From NCBI RefSeq assembly GCF_009830945.1, contig NZ_VWVV01000017.1, forward strand, positions 1-64,000: 64,000 nucleotides of DNA, read 5' to 3'. The DNA is from Nocardiopsis sp. FR4. Its GTDB lineage: Bacteria; Actinomycetota; Actinomycetes; Streptosporangiales; Streptosporangiaceae. Positions within the stretch are counted from its first letter, which is position 1, and every line of letters begins with the position of its first letter. The notes below the pieces were generated by a model. That model was not told where the DNA came from. It was given only the letters and a program-made list of their open reading frames with translations, and made no database searches. The position numbers and the translations under genes were made by a program. Below, piece by piece: positions 1-8,123 of this stretch.

Positions 1-350
1 GCGGTCCCGTGTTTCGGGCGCCGCCCGGACTCCGGGGTTCTCTCTTCGGTGCTGTTCGTCATGGGTCACGACGGTAGGAGGTGGACCTTTCCGTTTCCTG
101 TGGACCGCGTTAGAGCACGGTAGGAACCGGACGCCCTTCCCGGCCCGGGGCGGGCGGGCCGGCGGTCCGGCCGGGTGCGCGGGCTCCGCCGTGTGCCGGG
201 CGGGGTCCGTCGCCGTGACGGGTCAGTGGTCCTGTCCGCGTGCGCGCCTCCACTCGCTTCGGCGGGGGACAAGATAGAGGGGATTGTGACGCATGTGATC
301 GGTCGTTGCTTCCCCGTGGGCGACACGGCCCGACTGCTGGAGGAAATGTT
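1..350. other. Gene-free left edge
   Basis: I see no convincing gene here. Short reading frames on both strands have Arg/Pro/Gly-rich, low-complexity translations typical of GC-rich shadows. DUF397 genes usually follow a helix-turn-helix gene, but no such protein can be read in these bases, so the DUF397 gene at 351 appears orphan unless its partner lies further left. Confidence 0.5.
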
Positions 351-530
351 GTGAACGCGTGGTTCAAGTCCTCGTACTCGGAGAACGCCGCTCACTGCGT
401 GGAACTGCGCCACCGGAACGAACGCGTGCAGGTGCGCGACACCCAGAACCGGCAGGCGGCCACCCTGGCCTTCCCCGCCACCGAGTGGGCCGCCCTGCTC
501 ACCAGCGAGCGCGGCGCCTCCGCCCGCTGA
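351..530 (+). CDS. DUF397 domain protein (59 aa)
   Basis: A 59-residue protein with the DUF397 hallmarks: an N-terminal WFKSSYS motif followed by a short spacer, a single Cys in the AHCVEL strand, a VRDTQNR segment and a C-terminal FPATEWAALL helix. The family is specific to actinomycetes. Members typically sit next to XRE-type regulators and are thought to act as their small partners, some in developmental or antibiotic control. The GTG at 351 is chosen because GGAGGA at 339-344 sits six bases upstream; an in-frame start at 240 would add a non-conserved Arg/Gly-rich extension. No XRE gene is adjacent, which is unusual. Confidence 0.85.
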   Translation: MNAWFKSSYSENAAHCVELRHRNERVQVRDTQNRQAATLAFPATEWAALLTSERGASAR

Positions 531-550
531 TCCCCTGACCCGTCGGTTCG

Positions 551-582
551 GGCCCGCCGCCCTCCTCCTCGGGCGGCGGGCC
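551..582. terminator. Perfect 12-bp hairpin between convergent genes
   Basis: GGCCCGCCGCCC (551-562) is the exact reverse complement of 571-582, with an eight-base loop. It lies between the end of the DUF397 gene and the end of the oppositely oriented ABC gene, so it can terminate both. There is no T-tract, as is common for actinomycete terminators. Confidence 0.7.
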
Positions 583-648
583 GCGCCGCGTCCGACGCCC
601 CCGTGGGCGGCCTCCCCGCGCCCTGCGCGGTCCGCGGGGGCGCGGCCC

Positions 649-2526
649 TCAGCCGGAAGCGTTCCAGTGCCCCGCCAGGTCCCGGTAGAGCGGGGAGTCG
701 CGCAGCAGGGACTCGTGCGTGCCGAACGCCGTGCCCGCGCCGTCCAGGACGAGGACCCGGTCGGCCCGCAGAGCCGACGACAACCGGTGCGCGATGACGA
801 TCAGCGTCGTGTCCGGCCGGTTCGCCAACGCGTCCTCCGCGTGCGCCTCGGCGGCCGGGTCCAGGTGGCAGGTCGACTCGTCCAGGATGAGAAGCGGCGC
901 CGGGGACACGTAGGCCCGGCCCAGGCAGAGCGCCTGCCGCTCCCCGGCGGAGAGGGTTCCGGGGTCCACGTCGGCCTCCAGGCCGCCGAGGCGGCCCACC
1001 AGCGAATCGAGGCGCAGCGCCGCCACCGCCCGGGCGACGCGGTCGTCCCCGGCCCCGGGATCCAACTGGGCGAGGTTCTCCCGGACCGAACCGGCGAAGA
1101 CGTAGCCCTGCTGGGGGAGGAGGACCCGCATCCGGGCCAGCTCCCGGGGGGAACGCCCGGCGATCGGCTGGCCCGCCAGCCGTACGGAACCCTCGTCGGG
1201 GGCGTGCAGCCCGGACAGCACGTGTGCCAGCGTGGACTTGCCGATCCCGCTCGGGCCGACGATCGCGACGCGCTCCCCGGCCTCGATCGAGAGATCGAGC
1301 CCCTCCACCAGGGGACGCGCCCCCGCTCCGTAGGACACCCGCACCCCGCGGCACCACACCGCCGGTGCCGATCCCGCGGCGGGGGGGTCGTCCGGCCCGT
1401 GGTCACCGGCCTCCGCGGTCCGGGAACCTCCCCCGTCGGCGCCTTCCGCCCCCGCGGACACGAACCGGTCGAGGACCACCACCAGGCGGCTGCCCGCGGC
1501 GCCCACGGCGGTCATCATCGTCTGGAGCGCCGGCAGCAGGGACTGCACGAGATAGGCCAGGGCGCCCATGAGCGCTCCCGTGGTGACGCCCTGGTCGCGC
1601 AGCCACGGCGTGGCGACGAGCAGCAGGACGACGGGGAGCTGCCCCGCCACGCCGAGCGCCAGCGTCCTCACGGCCGTCCACCGGGCCAGGGACCGCGTCG
1701 ACGCCGCGGCCTCGTCGACCAGGACCCCGGCGCGGTCGGCCGCCGCGCCCGTGGTCCCGCAGGCCACCAGGTCGCGCAGCTGGCCCCGCAGGGCTCCCGC
1801 ACGGTCGGTGAACGCCTCGTCGGCGTCGAGGAACCGGCGTTGCGCCGTGGCCATGGGAGCGAGTGTGAGGAGGAAGAGCACCAGTCCGAGCAGCATGGGC
1901 GGTACCACGACCAGCAGCAGTTCGGGGGCGAGGGTGAGCATCCCCGCGAACGCCCCCGCCGCGGTGAAGAGGAAGGACCGCAGCGTCAAAACCAGCCCGG
2001 CGAAGCTGTCACGTGCGATCTCGGTCTGCTGGGTGAGCCGCGAGACCGCGGACCGCTCGGCCACCGCCGCCTGTGCCGGGTCGGTCACGGCGCGGTGCAG
2101 GGCCTGTCCGACCGCGCGCCGCACCAACCCGTCCCGCAGCGGTTCGACCAGCTCGGAGAGCTGGCCGAACACGCCGCGCAGTACGGGGCCGGCGAGGAGG
2201 ACCGAGCCCGCGGCGACGGCGAGCCACACCAGGCCGACGGCGGGCCTCCCCGCCAGGAACCCCTGGTCCAGGGCGCGGGCCAGGCAGATCCCGAGGAGGA
2301 AGGTCTGCGCGGACTCCAGCAGAGACCAGGCGCCCAGGCGCAGCAGCGCACGCCTGTGACGCCACAGGAAGGACCGGGCGTGCGGCATCAGTCCACGCAG
2401 TGCGCCCCGGCGGCGGTCCGGCCTCCGCCGCGGGTCCGGATCGCGGCGCCGCGGGCGGGTGCGCCCGGACCGCGGGGGGCGCCGGGTGGCCGCCCCGGCC
2501 CCGTCCACCACCGCCTCGGGCCTCAC
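649..2526 (-). CDS. ABC half-transporter, RamB/AmfB-like lanthipeptide exporter
   Basis: A fused membrane-plus-ATPase half-transporter, last gene of the lanthipeptide operon and probably the heterodimer partner of the gene at 2523-4277 in exporting the processed peptide. The membrane domain has about six hydrophobic segments. The ATPase domain shows Walker A (IVGPSGIGKST), an ABC signature reading LSAGE instead of LSGGQ, Walker B (LLILDES) and the switch His in IAHRLS. The GTG at 2526 overlaps the upstream stop (GTGA) with GAGGGG just before it, giving 625 aa. That start adds an Arg/Pro-rich N-terminal stretch of about 45 residues, so the ATG at 2388 (580 aa, MPHARSF...) is a realistic alternative. 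The degenerate signature suggests one less active ATP site in the dimer (inference). Confidence 0.85.
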   Translation of the reverse strand: MRPEAVVDGAGAATRRPPRSGRTRPRRRDPDPRRRPDRRRGALRGLMPHARSFLWRHRRALLRLGAWSLLESAQTFLLGICLARALDQGFLAGRPAVGLVWLAVAAGSVLLAGPVLRGVFGQLSELVEPLRDGLVRRAVGQALHRAVTDPAQAAVAERSAVSRLTQQTEIARDSFAGLVLTLRSFLFTAAGAFAGMLTLAPELLLVVVPPMLLGLVLFLLTLAPMATAQRRFLDADEAFTDRAGALRGQLRDLVACGTTGAAADRAGVLVDEAAASTRSLARWTAVRTLALGVAGQLPVVLLLVATPWLRDQGVTTGALMGALAYLVQSLLPALQTMMTAVGAAGSRLVVVLDRFVSAGAEGADGGGSRTAEAGDHGPDDPPAAGSAPAVWCRGVRVSYGAGARPLVEGLDLSIEAGERVAIVGPSGIGKSTLAHVLSGLHAPDEGSVRLAGQPIAGRSPRELARMRVLLPQQGYVFAGSVRENLAQLDPGAGDDRVARAVAALRLDSLVGRLGGLEADVDPGTLSAGERQALCLGRAYVSPAPLLILDESTCHLDPAAEAHAEDALANRPDTTLIVIAHRLSSALRADRVLVLDGAGTAFGTHESLLRDSPLYRDLAGHWNASG

Positions 2527-4277
2527 CGGTTCCCCTCGTCGGAGGTGTCGGTGTGGCCGAAGGCCGCGCGGTAGTCGGGGTCCCGCCACAGTTCGGCGTG
2601 TGTGCGGACGGCCCGGACGCGGCCGCCGTCCAGCCACACCACCAGGTCCGCGCGCGCCGCCGTGGAGAGCCGGTGCGCGATGACGACCCGGGTGCAGGGA
2701 CGGACCTCGCTCGCCAGCGCCCGCTCCACCTGCCGTTCGGTCGCCGTGTCGAGGCTGGAGGTGGCGTCGTCCAGGATCATCAGCCGTCCCGCGTGGGCGA
2801 ACGCCCGCGCCAGCCCCAGCCGTTGCAGCTCCCCGCCGGAGAGCGGCGCCTCCTCCAGCGGTGTGGCGTATCCCCGGGGAAGCGCCCGGACGAAGCCGTC
2901 GGCTCCGGCCGCCCGTGCGGCCGACCGTACGCGTGCGAACGGAGCGCGCTCGGCCCCCGACGCGATCGCGTCCCCCACGGTGGTGCCCTGGAGCGACGGA
3001 CGCTCGAACGCGTACCCGACCTCCGTGCGGAGCACGTCGGCCGCCACGGCGTCGAGGGGTACGCCGTCCAGGCGGACCTCGCCCTCGTCGGGGTCGGTGA
3101 GCCGTCCGGCGACGGCCCCCAGCGTCGACTTGCCGGAGCCGGAGCGTCCCACGACGGCCACCGTCCGACCGCCGGGAACGCGCAGGTCGACGCCGCGCAG
3201 CACCCACACGCCGCCGCGTTCCACCCCGACACCGCGCAACTCCAGCGCCCCCGGCCCGTCGGAGGGAAGCCGGGCCCGCCCGTGGGCCAGCGGGGGGACC
3301 GTGAGGAGCGCGTTCACGCGGCGCGCCGCCGTCCGGCCGCGGACCAGCGCTCCGAGCGGACCGGCCACCGATCCCAGCCCCGCGGCCAACGCGGCGTACC
3401 GCGACACCGCCAGCAGGTCGCCGACGCTGATCCTCCCGTCCGCCAGACCGAGCCCGCCGACCGCGAGCACGGCGGTGATGAGCAGGGGCATGAGTACTCC
3501 GCTGCGCGCCGTGGCGGAGCCGTGCACCGACCACATGCGCCGCCCCTCGGTGCCGAGCTCGCCCAGGGGCAGCAGGACGCGGGCGCGCTCCTCGTCCACC
3601 GTCCCGGCGGCGGCGATGGCGCGCGCGCCGCCGAGGGCGTCCGTCAGCCGCGTCGCGATCAGGGCCTGCACCCGCTGGTACCGAAAGACGCTGTCGGAGG
3701 AGTGGCGGGCGAAGGAGCGCAGCACCAGGAGCAGGAGCGGGAGCCCCAGGACGAAGGCCAGGCCCGTCCACACGTCGATCACGAACAGCGCGACCAGGGC
3801 TCCGGCGGGTGCGAGGACCGCCGCGACGATCTGGGCCGCACCGGCCGGGGCGGCCCCGGCCTCGGTGGCGTGCGCCGAGAGACGGGTCGCCACGTCGCCG
3901 GGGGAGAACCGGCTCACGCCGTGGGGCGCGGCGGCCAGCAGGCGACGGATGGCCCGCCGTCTCAGCCAGGCCGTGGACCGCGCGCCGACCGTTCCCGACA
4001 GCAGGGCGACGGCCGCGTCCAGCACGACGTCGGCGGCGGTCAGGGCCACGGCCACCGCCAGTGCGCGCCCGGCGTCCGGGTGGCCCTCCAGGAGCAGGTC
4101 GAGGGTGCGGCCGAGCACGGCGGGCAGGGCGATCGAGGCGGCCGCCGCTCCGGCGGCGCACAGCAGGATCCCCGCGGTGCGTCCGGCGCTCGCCCGGGTC
4201 ATGCGGGCGAGCAGGACGTCCGCGGACCGTGTGACGTTCGTGCCGGCCGTGCCGTCACGCGGGCGGGTGGACACCAT
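2523..4277 (-). CDS. ABC half-transporter, RamA/AmfA-like lanthipeptide exporter
   Basis: A 584-residue fused ABC exporter. The N-terminal membrane domain spans about residues 30-320 with six hydrophobic segments. The ATPase domain has Walker A VVGRSGSGKST near 375-385, signature LSGGE at about 479-483, Walker B LMILDD near 499-504 and the switch His near 535 (VVIAHRLS). The ATG at 4277 has GGAAGG seven bases upstream. It follows the lanthipeptide precursor by 138 bp and overlaps the second half-transporter by four bases, so the two are translationally coupled and probably form a heterodimer, as RamA/RamB do in Streptomyces. The canonical signature here complements the degenerate one in the partner. 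Confidence 0.9.
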   Translation of the reverse strand: MVSTRPRDGTAGTNVTRSADVLLARMTRASAGRTAGILLCAAGAAAASIALPAVLGRTLDLLLEGHPDAGRALAVAVALTAADVVLDAAVALLSGTVGARSTAWLRRRAIRRLLAAAPHGVSRFSPGDVATRLSAHATEAGAAPAGAAQIVAAVLAPAGALVALFVIDVWTGLAFVLGLPLLLLVLRSFARHSSDSVFRYQRVQALIATRLTDALGGARAIAAAGTVDEERARVLLPLGELGTEGRRMWSVHGSATARSGVLMPLLITAVLAVGGLGLADGRISVGDLLAVSRYAALAAGLGSVAGPLGALVRGRTAARRVNALLTVPPLAHGRARLPSDGPGALELRGVGVERGGVWVLRGVDLRVPGGRTVAVVGRSGSGKSTLGAVAGRLTDPDEGEVRLDGVPLDAVAADVLRTEVGYAFERPSLQGTTVGDAIASGAERAPFARVRSAARAAGADGFVRALPRGYATPLEEAPLSGGELQRLGLARAFAHAGRLMILDDATSSLDTATERQVERALASEVRPCTRVVIAHRLSTAARADLVVWLDGGRVRAVRTHAELWRDPDYRAAFGHTDTSDEGNR

Positions 4278-4310
4278 CCGGTCGCCTTCCTACCTGGCTC
4301 GTGGCGGAGC

Positions 4311-4397
4311 CCGGCGGCGCCCCCGGGCGCCGCCGGACCGAAGGGGGAGTCCGTTCACCGGACTCGGCGCCGTGGGGCCGGAACCCGGCCCCACGGC
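4311..4397 (-). promoter_or_regulatory. Three tandem hairpins between precursor and exporter genes
   Basis: Three perfect inverted repeats fill the gap after the precursor stop. In transcript order they are: arms 4385-4397 / 4369-4381 (13 bp, 3-nt loop), arms 4359-4365 / 4347-4353 (7 bp, 5-nt loop) and arms 4325-4336 / 4311-4322 (12 bp, 2-nt loop). Such structures can partly terminate transcription or protect the upstream mRNA, so that the precursor is made in excess over its exporters. That role is inferred from position. Confidence 0.7.
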
Positions 4398-4415
4398 TCG
4401 GTCACGCCGCGCTCA

Positions 4416-4544
4416 TTAGCGGCAGGTGGTGAGGCTCAGGCTGCTGTCGCCGCACAGGAGGAGGCTGGCAGCGCTGGGGCTGGCGGCCTCACCGTGCGCC
4501 TCGTCCTTGACGGTCTCCAGGGACTGCAGGTCGAGCAGGGACAT
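4416..4544 (-). CDS. SapB-like class III lanthipeptide precursor (42 aa)
   Basis: This small gene encodes a 42-residue RamS/AmfS-type precursor. The leader holds the conserved class III box LDLQSLE (residues 4-10). The core contains two Ser-x2-Ser-x3-Cys motifs, Ser24/Ser27/Cys31 and Ser34/Ser37/Cys41. They are read in the stretch ASLLLCGDSSLSLTTC, nearly identical to the morphogenetic peptide SapB. By family knowledge the neighbouring LanKC dehydrates the serines and closes lanthionine or labionin rings; SapB is a surfactant that helps aerial hyphae rise. The ATG at 4544 is chosen because AAAGGA lies eight bases upstream; an in-frame ATG at 4553 would abut that site. It lies 34 bp after the synthetase stop. 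Confidence 0.95.
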   Translation of the reverse strand: MSLLDLQSLETVKDEAHGEAASPSAASLLLCGDSSLSLTTCR

Positions 4545-4578
4545 GGCTGACATCCTTTCGTCGATACTTTCTTCTCTT

Positions 4579-7239
4579 CTATTCATTTGTTCCGGACCAC
4601 GTCAGTGGCCGGTTCTGGGTCCGCCGCAGCGGAGGGAGGAAGGGCAGCTGGGCGGGTTGTTCTCCCCGCGCTGCGGCGAGCGCGAGGAGGCATCCCGCGG
4701 TGCCCGTGGAAAGGTCCATGGAGAGCCGCATCAACTGTTCTCCGGGGAAGGCCAGGTGGCCGCGGTAGCGCATGGCGTACCGGGACAGGGCGTCGACCTG
4801 GCGGCGCACCTCCCCGGGGCCGGTGCCGGGTCCGGGGGCTGTCGTCCGGCTCAGGTACAGGACCATGCCCGCCAGTCCGCGGAAGAGGCCGGGCTGAGCG
4901 TAGAAGCGGGACCGCGCGGCGTTGACGATCGACGGCCGGACCCGCTCGAACTCCTCGTCGGAGCGGTGCTCCAGGTAGTCGTCGAGCACGGTTCCCACCC
5001 CGACGCTGCCCGCGCCGAGATAGGGCAGGGTCCGCCATCCCTCGTCCACCTGGAGCGTGCCGAAGACGCTGGTGACGCAGCGGTCGAGGTCGGCCCGGAG
5101 CGTTCGCCCGGCCAGGTCGAGCAGTGCGGTGTCGCCCGTGCGCTCGTACAGGCGCAGGCAGAGCAGGGCCACGCCCGCGCCCCCGTGGAGCAGCCCGGCG
5201 CGGCGCCGCTCGGGCGGGGCGCCCAGGAATCCGTGTGCGGCCAGCTCCGCGCAGCGCAGCGCGCCCGAACGCAGCTCCGCCTCTCCGGTGGCGGCGGCCA
5301 GGGAGTCGAGGGCCAGGCCGATTCCGGCCGTCCCACCGTGCATCCCGGGGCCGAGCCCCTCCCACGGCTGCGCCAGGACCAGTTCGGTCAGCGCCAGGGA
5401 GGGCTCCCCGTGGCCGAGGCGGTGCAGGGTCCAGGACAGGCCCGAGAGTCCGTCGAAGAAACCCAGGGGGGTCCCGGGAGCGGGTTCCTTGCTGTGCCGC
5501 AGCAGCCATTCCTCGGCCTCGGGGCACCGTGCGGCGCCGCTCTCGGCGAGGGCGTAGAGCACCCCGGCGGCGCCGTAGCCGAAGGAGAGCCCGCCGCCCG
5601 CCGTCGAGAACTGGGCGATGTCGCCGGGAAAGTAGCGGTCGTCCCGGTCGGGGGTGGCCGAGGCGAGGATGGCGCGGACCATCGAGTCCCGGCTGCGCGG
5701 CCAGTCCCCAGGCTCGGCCGGCGGGTAGGGGTCGCGGGTGCCGACGGGTGCCGGGAGCGCTCCCGGCGAGGACGCGCCCGCCCCCGGACCGCCGTCCGGG
5801 TCGCGTAGGATCTCCGCCACGCCGAGTTCCAGGAACTCCCGGGCCTCGGGGAAGACGCGCGCGGCCTCCTCGGCCAGGTGGACGGCCTTGCCCCGGTCCA
5901 CGGCCAGCACGCTGGTCAGCGGCAGGAGGAGCGCGATGCGCAGGCAGGCCAGCGCGTACAGGTCCACGTCGAAGCCCCGCCGCCCGCGCGGGGCGACGAA
6001 ACCCGGGTTGGCGACCGTCTGGCGGCTGTCCTCGTCGGCGTCCCGGGCGGCCTCGAAGTCGAGCAGCACCACCGAGGACTCGTCCTCGGAGACCATGATG
6101 TTGAACAGGTGCAGGTCGTTGAAGACGATGCCGCGCGCGTGCACCGCCTTGACCGCCTCCTCCACCAGGCCGTGCAGGCGCATCGCCCACCGGCCGTACT
6201 CCCTCAGCCTCTCCGGTTCGGGTTCGGCGTCCACCAGGGGGTGGCGGTGGGCGAAGAAGGAGTTCAACGGTGTGCCCTGGACGTACTCCATCACCAGGAA
6301 GTGGTGGTCGCCGAGGGTGAAGGCGTCCCTGACCTCGGGCGTGCAGGCCAGTCCGGAGAGGCGCTCCAGGGCGGTGCGCTCCTGCTCCAGGCGGCGTACC
6401 GCGTCGGCGCCGTCGGCGGCCAGACCCGCGTGCGGCCGGGCCTCCTTGAGCACCACGGGCTCGCCCGTGCGCCGGTCCCGCCCGGCGTAGACGCCGCCGC
6501 CGTTGGAGAAGTGCAGGGCGCGCTCGACGTCGTACGGCAGAGCGGTGACGTTGACGGCCTCGCGCGCCTCCAGGTGCGGACGGAGGAACCCGGGGACGGC
6601 CACCCACTCCGGAGTCCGGAAGACGGGGCCGCGCTGGTCGGGCACGAGCACGCCGTCGGGGTTCTCCAGCGCGGGCACCGGCTCGCCGTGATCGTCGTAG
6701 CAGTGCCTCCTGGTGAAGCTCCCGTAGCGCAGGTGGACCGGGCCCGTGTTCCAGCGCACGTCGCTGAGGATGTACGGGCCGGGTTCGCCGCCCACGAGCG
6801 CGTCCAGCCCGGAGGCCAGCGAGGCGCACTCCTCCTCGTCGGCCGGGTAGACGGTGATGAACTTCCCGCTGCTCCCGCGGTCGGCGTACTTGGCGTTCCG
6901 GTTGTGCAGCAGGTACCGGGTGGGGACGAACTTGAAGGGGACACCCCGCGCCACGCAGTGGTCCCAGACCCGGGACAGGATCGACTCCGCGTTGTCCAGG
7001 CAGGCGGAGATGTGAATCTTCCACCCCTGCTCCGGCAGGCGGTGCTCGACGGGGCGCAGTGCCAGCCAGTCGCCGGAGCGGTGGCTCTGCCACCCCTCGG
7101 GCACCGGTCGCTCGGCCGCCTCGAACACCCGGTCCCGTTCGCCGACCGTGCCGGAGGACTCGGAACCCGACCACAGGCGGTGGGGCGTGTCGTAGAAGTG
7201 GCGGTCGGCGTCGCAGAATACACCGTACCCCTTGATCAT
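4579..7239 (-). CDS. Class III lanthipeptide synthetase (LanKC, RamC/AmfT-like)
   Basis: An 886-residue three-domain lanthipeptide synthetase. Residues about 1-220 form the phospho-Ser/Thr lyase-like region. About 240-430 form a Ser/Thr kinase-like domain with Lys265 (VVLKEARP), catalytic Asp375 (FNDLHLFNIM) and the metal-binding DFE at 394-396. About 520-886 form a LanC-like cyclase domain that lacks the Cys/Cys/His zinc site, as is usual for class III. It phosphorylates core Ser/Thr, eliminates phosphate and closes the rings. The ATG at 7239 is preferred over one at 7323 because GGGAG sits about five bases before it and the protein then begins MIKGYGVFCD, close to RamC-type starts. It is first in an operon of the same order as Streptomyces ramCSAB. 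No RamR-like regulator is adjacent. Confidence 0.93.
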   Translation of the reverse strand: MIKGYGVFCDADRHFYDTPHRLWSGSESSGTVGERDRVFEAAERPVPEGWQSHRSGDWLALRPVEHRLPEQGWKIHISACLDNAESILSRVWDHCVARGVPFKFVPTRYLLHNRNAKYADRGSSGKFITVYPADEEECASLASGLDALVGGEPGPYILSDVRWNTGPVHLRYGSFTRRHCYDDHGEPVPALENPDGVLVPDQRGPVFRTPEWVAVPGFLRPHLEAREAVNVTALPYDVERALHFSNGGGVYAGRDRRTGEPVVLKEARPHAGLAADGADAVRRLEQERTALERLSGLACTPEVRDAFTLGDHHFLVMEYVQGTPLNSFFAHRHPLVDAEPEPERLREYGRWAMRLHGLVEEAVKAVHARGIVFNDLHLFNIMVSEDESSVVLLDFEAARDADEDSRQTVANPGFVAPRGRRGFDVDLYALACLRIALLLPLTSVLAVDRGKAVHLAEEAARVFPEAREFLELGVAEILRDPDGGPGAGASSPGALPAPVGTRDPYPPAEPGDWPRSRDSMVRAILASATPDRDDRYFPGDIAQFSTAGGGLSFGYGAAGVLYALAESGAARCPEAEEWLLRHSKEPAPGTPLGFFDGLSGLSWTLHRLGHGEPSLALTELVLAQPWEGLGPGMHGGTAGIGLALDSLAAATGEAELRSGALRCAELAAHGFLGAPPERRRAGLLHGGAGVALLCLRLYERTGDTALLDLAGRTLRADLDRCVTSVFGTLQVDEGWRTLPYLGAGSVGVGTVLDDYLEHRSDEEFERVRPSIVNAARSRFYAQPGLFRGLAGMVLYLSRTTAPGPGTGPGEVRRQVDALSRYAMRYRGHLAFPGEQLMRLSMDLSTGTAGCLLALAAARGEQPAQLPFLPPLRRTQNRPLTWSGTNE

Positions 7240-8123
7240 ACGAACTCCCTCGCCGTTGTCCGGGTCAGTGACATTCCAGATGGTGGCATGGGGATATCCG
7301 CGTGTCCATACCTTTGCGCCCATTTTCTTCGGGATATCGACTACTCGCGATTAACTTATGTGAGTTCGCTCCGGGGGCCTTCTCTGTGTTTTGCCTGCTT
7401 ATTCGCCTTCTCTGTCCCGGGATTCGGGCGCGGGTGCTCTCGGGTGGCATGCACGTGCATCTTTCGTCGTCTCGCGTGGCGAGAAATGCGCGGGTTTTCC
7501 GCCGTCGCACATCGCGGCAGGTCAGGATGGTGTGCGGTCCTTTATATGGTGCTTATTGAGTTATTTGGCTTTTTGGGCTTTCTGTGTACTTAAGTAGGTT
7601 TGAGAGGTATGTCAACGTCTGTGGCCAGGGGGGCGAGGGTCGGGTGGACCCGGTGGTCAGGGCCTCGGGGTGCACGGAAGGCGGACCGCATGGCCTGGGA
7701 AAACCGTCGGGGGCGCGGAGGGGTTCGGTGGGATGTCCGCACGACGGGTGCTGGTGGTCGGAAAGATTTCCTTCGCCGTTGGCATCCTTTCCTGTTTGGG
7801 GATCGGGCGTTCGGGTAGTCCCGCCCGGCCGCGGGCAAACCTTTGTCAGTGAGTTCTGTATCACACTTATCCGGTGCTCCCCATGCCGTTTCCCATTCGG
7901 ATGGCCCCGGTGTCCGATCTGATCAGAAAGATCAGAGGAGGTCAGATCATCCGAACGGGAGCCCGTGGGCCGCATAACGCCCCACCGCCGGGGAGGCGCC
8001 ATTTCCCTCCCCCCACGGGAGAGGAATTGGCAGGTCGTGCGGTGTCTTTATGTCCGGCGACCGCGCCCGTGAATGGCCGGACTCTCCGCGCACCGGTGCC
8101 GGAGCCCTGAACGCCGCCGGGGC
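7240..8123. other. Long intergenic region upstream of the lanthipeptide operon
   Basis: About 880 bp without a credible gene. Bases roughly 7300-7620 are markedly more AT-rich than the rest of the window, as expected for the promoter region of the minus-strand synthetase gene. Visible structure includes a perfect 12-bp palindrome ATGCACGTGCAT (7449-7460) and the GATC-rich repeats at 7916-7948. I could not assign -10/-35 boxes with confidence. A minus-strand frame at 7553-8002 is compositionally unconvincing. Confidence 0.55.
7916..7948. repeat. Nested GATC-rich inverted repeats, possible operator
   Basis: TCTGATC (7918-7924) and GATCAGA (7930-7936) are perfect inverted copies five bases apart, and TCAGATC at 7942-7948 repeats the half-site against GATCTGA at 7916-7922. 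The cluster looks like a protein-binding site. It is about 680 bp upstream of the synthetase start and about 175 bp past the end of the next gene, so the controlled gene is unclear. Confidence 0.35.

Noticed and set aside
7553..8002. Possible ramR-like regulator upstream of the lanthipeptide operon
   Set aside because: The 149-residue frame is Pro/Ser/Thr/Arg-rich, with no response-regulator or helix-turn-helix motif.
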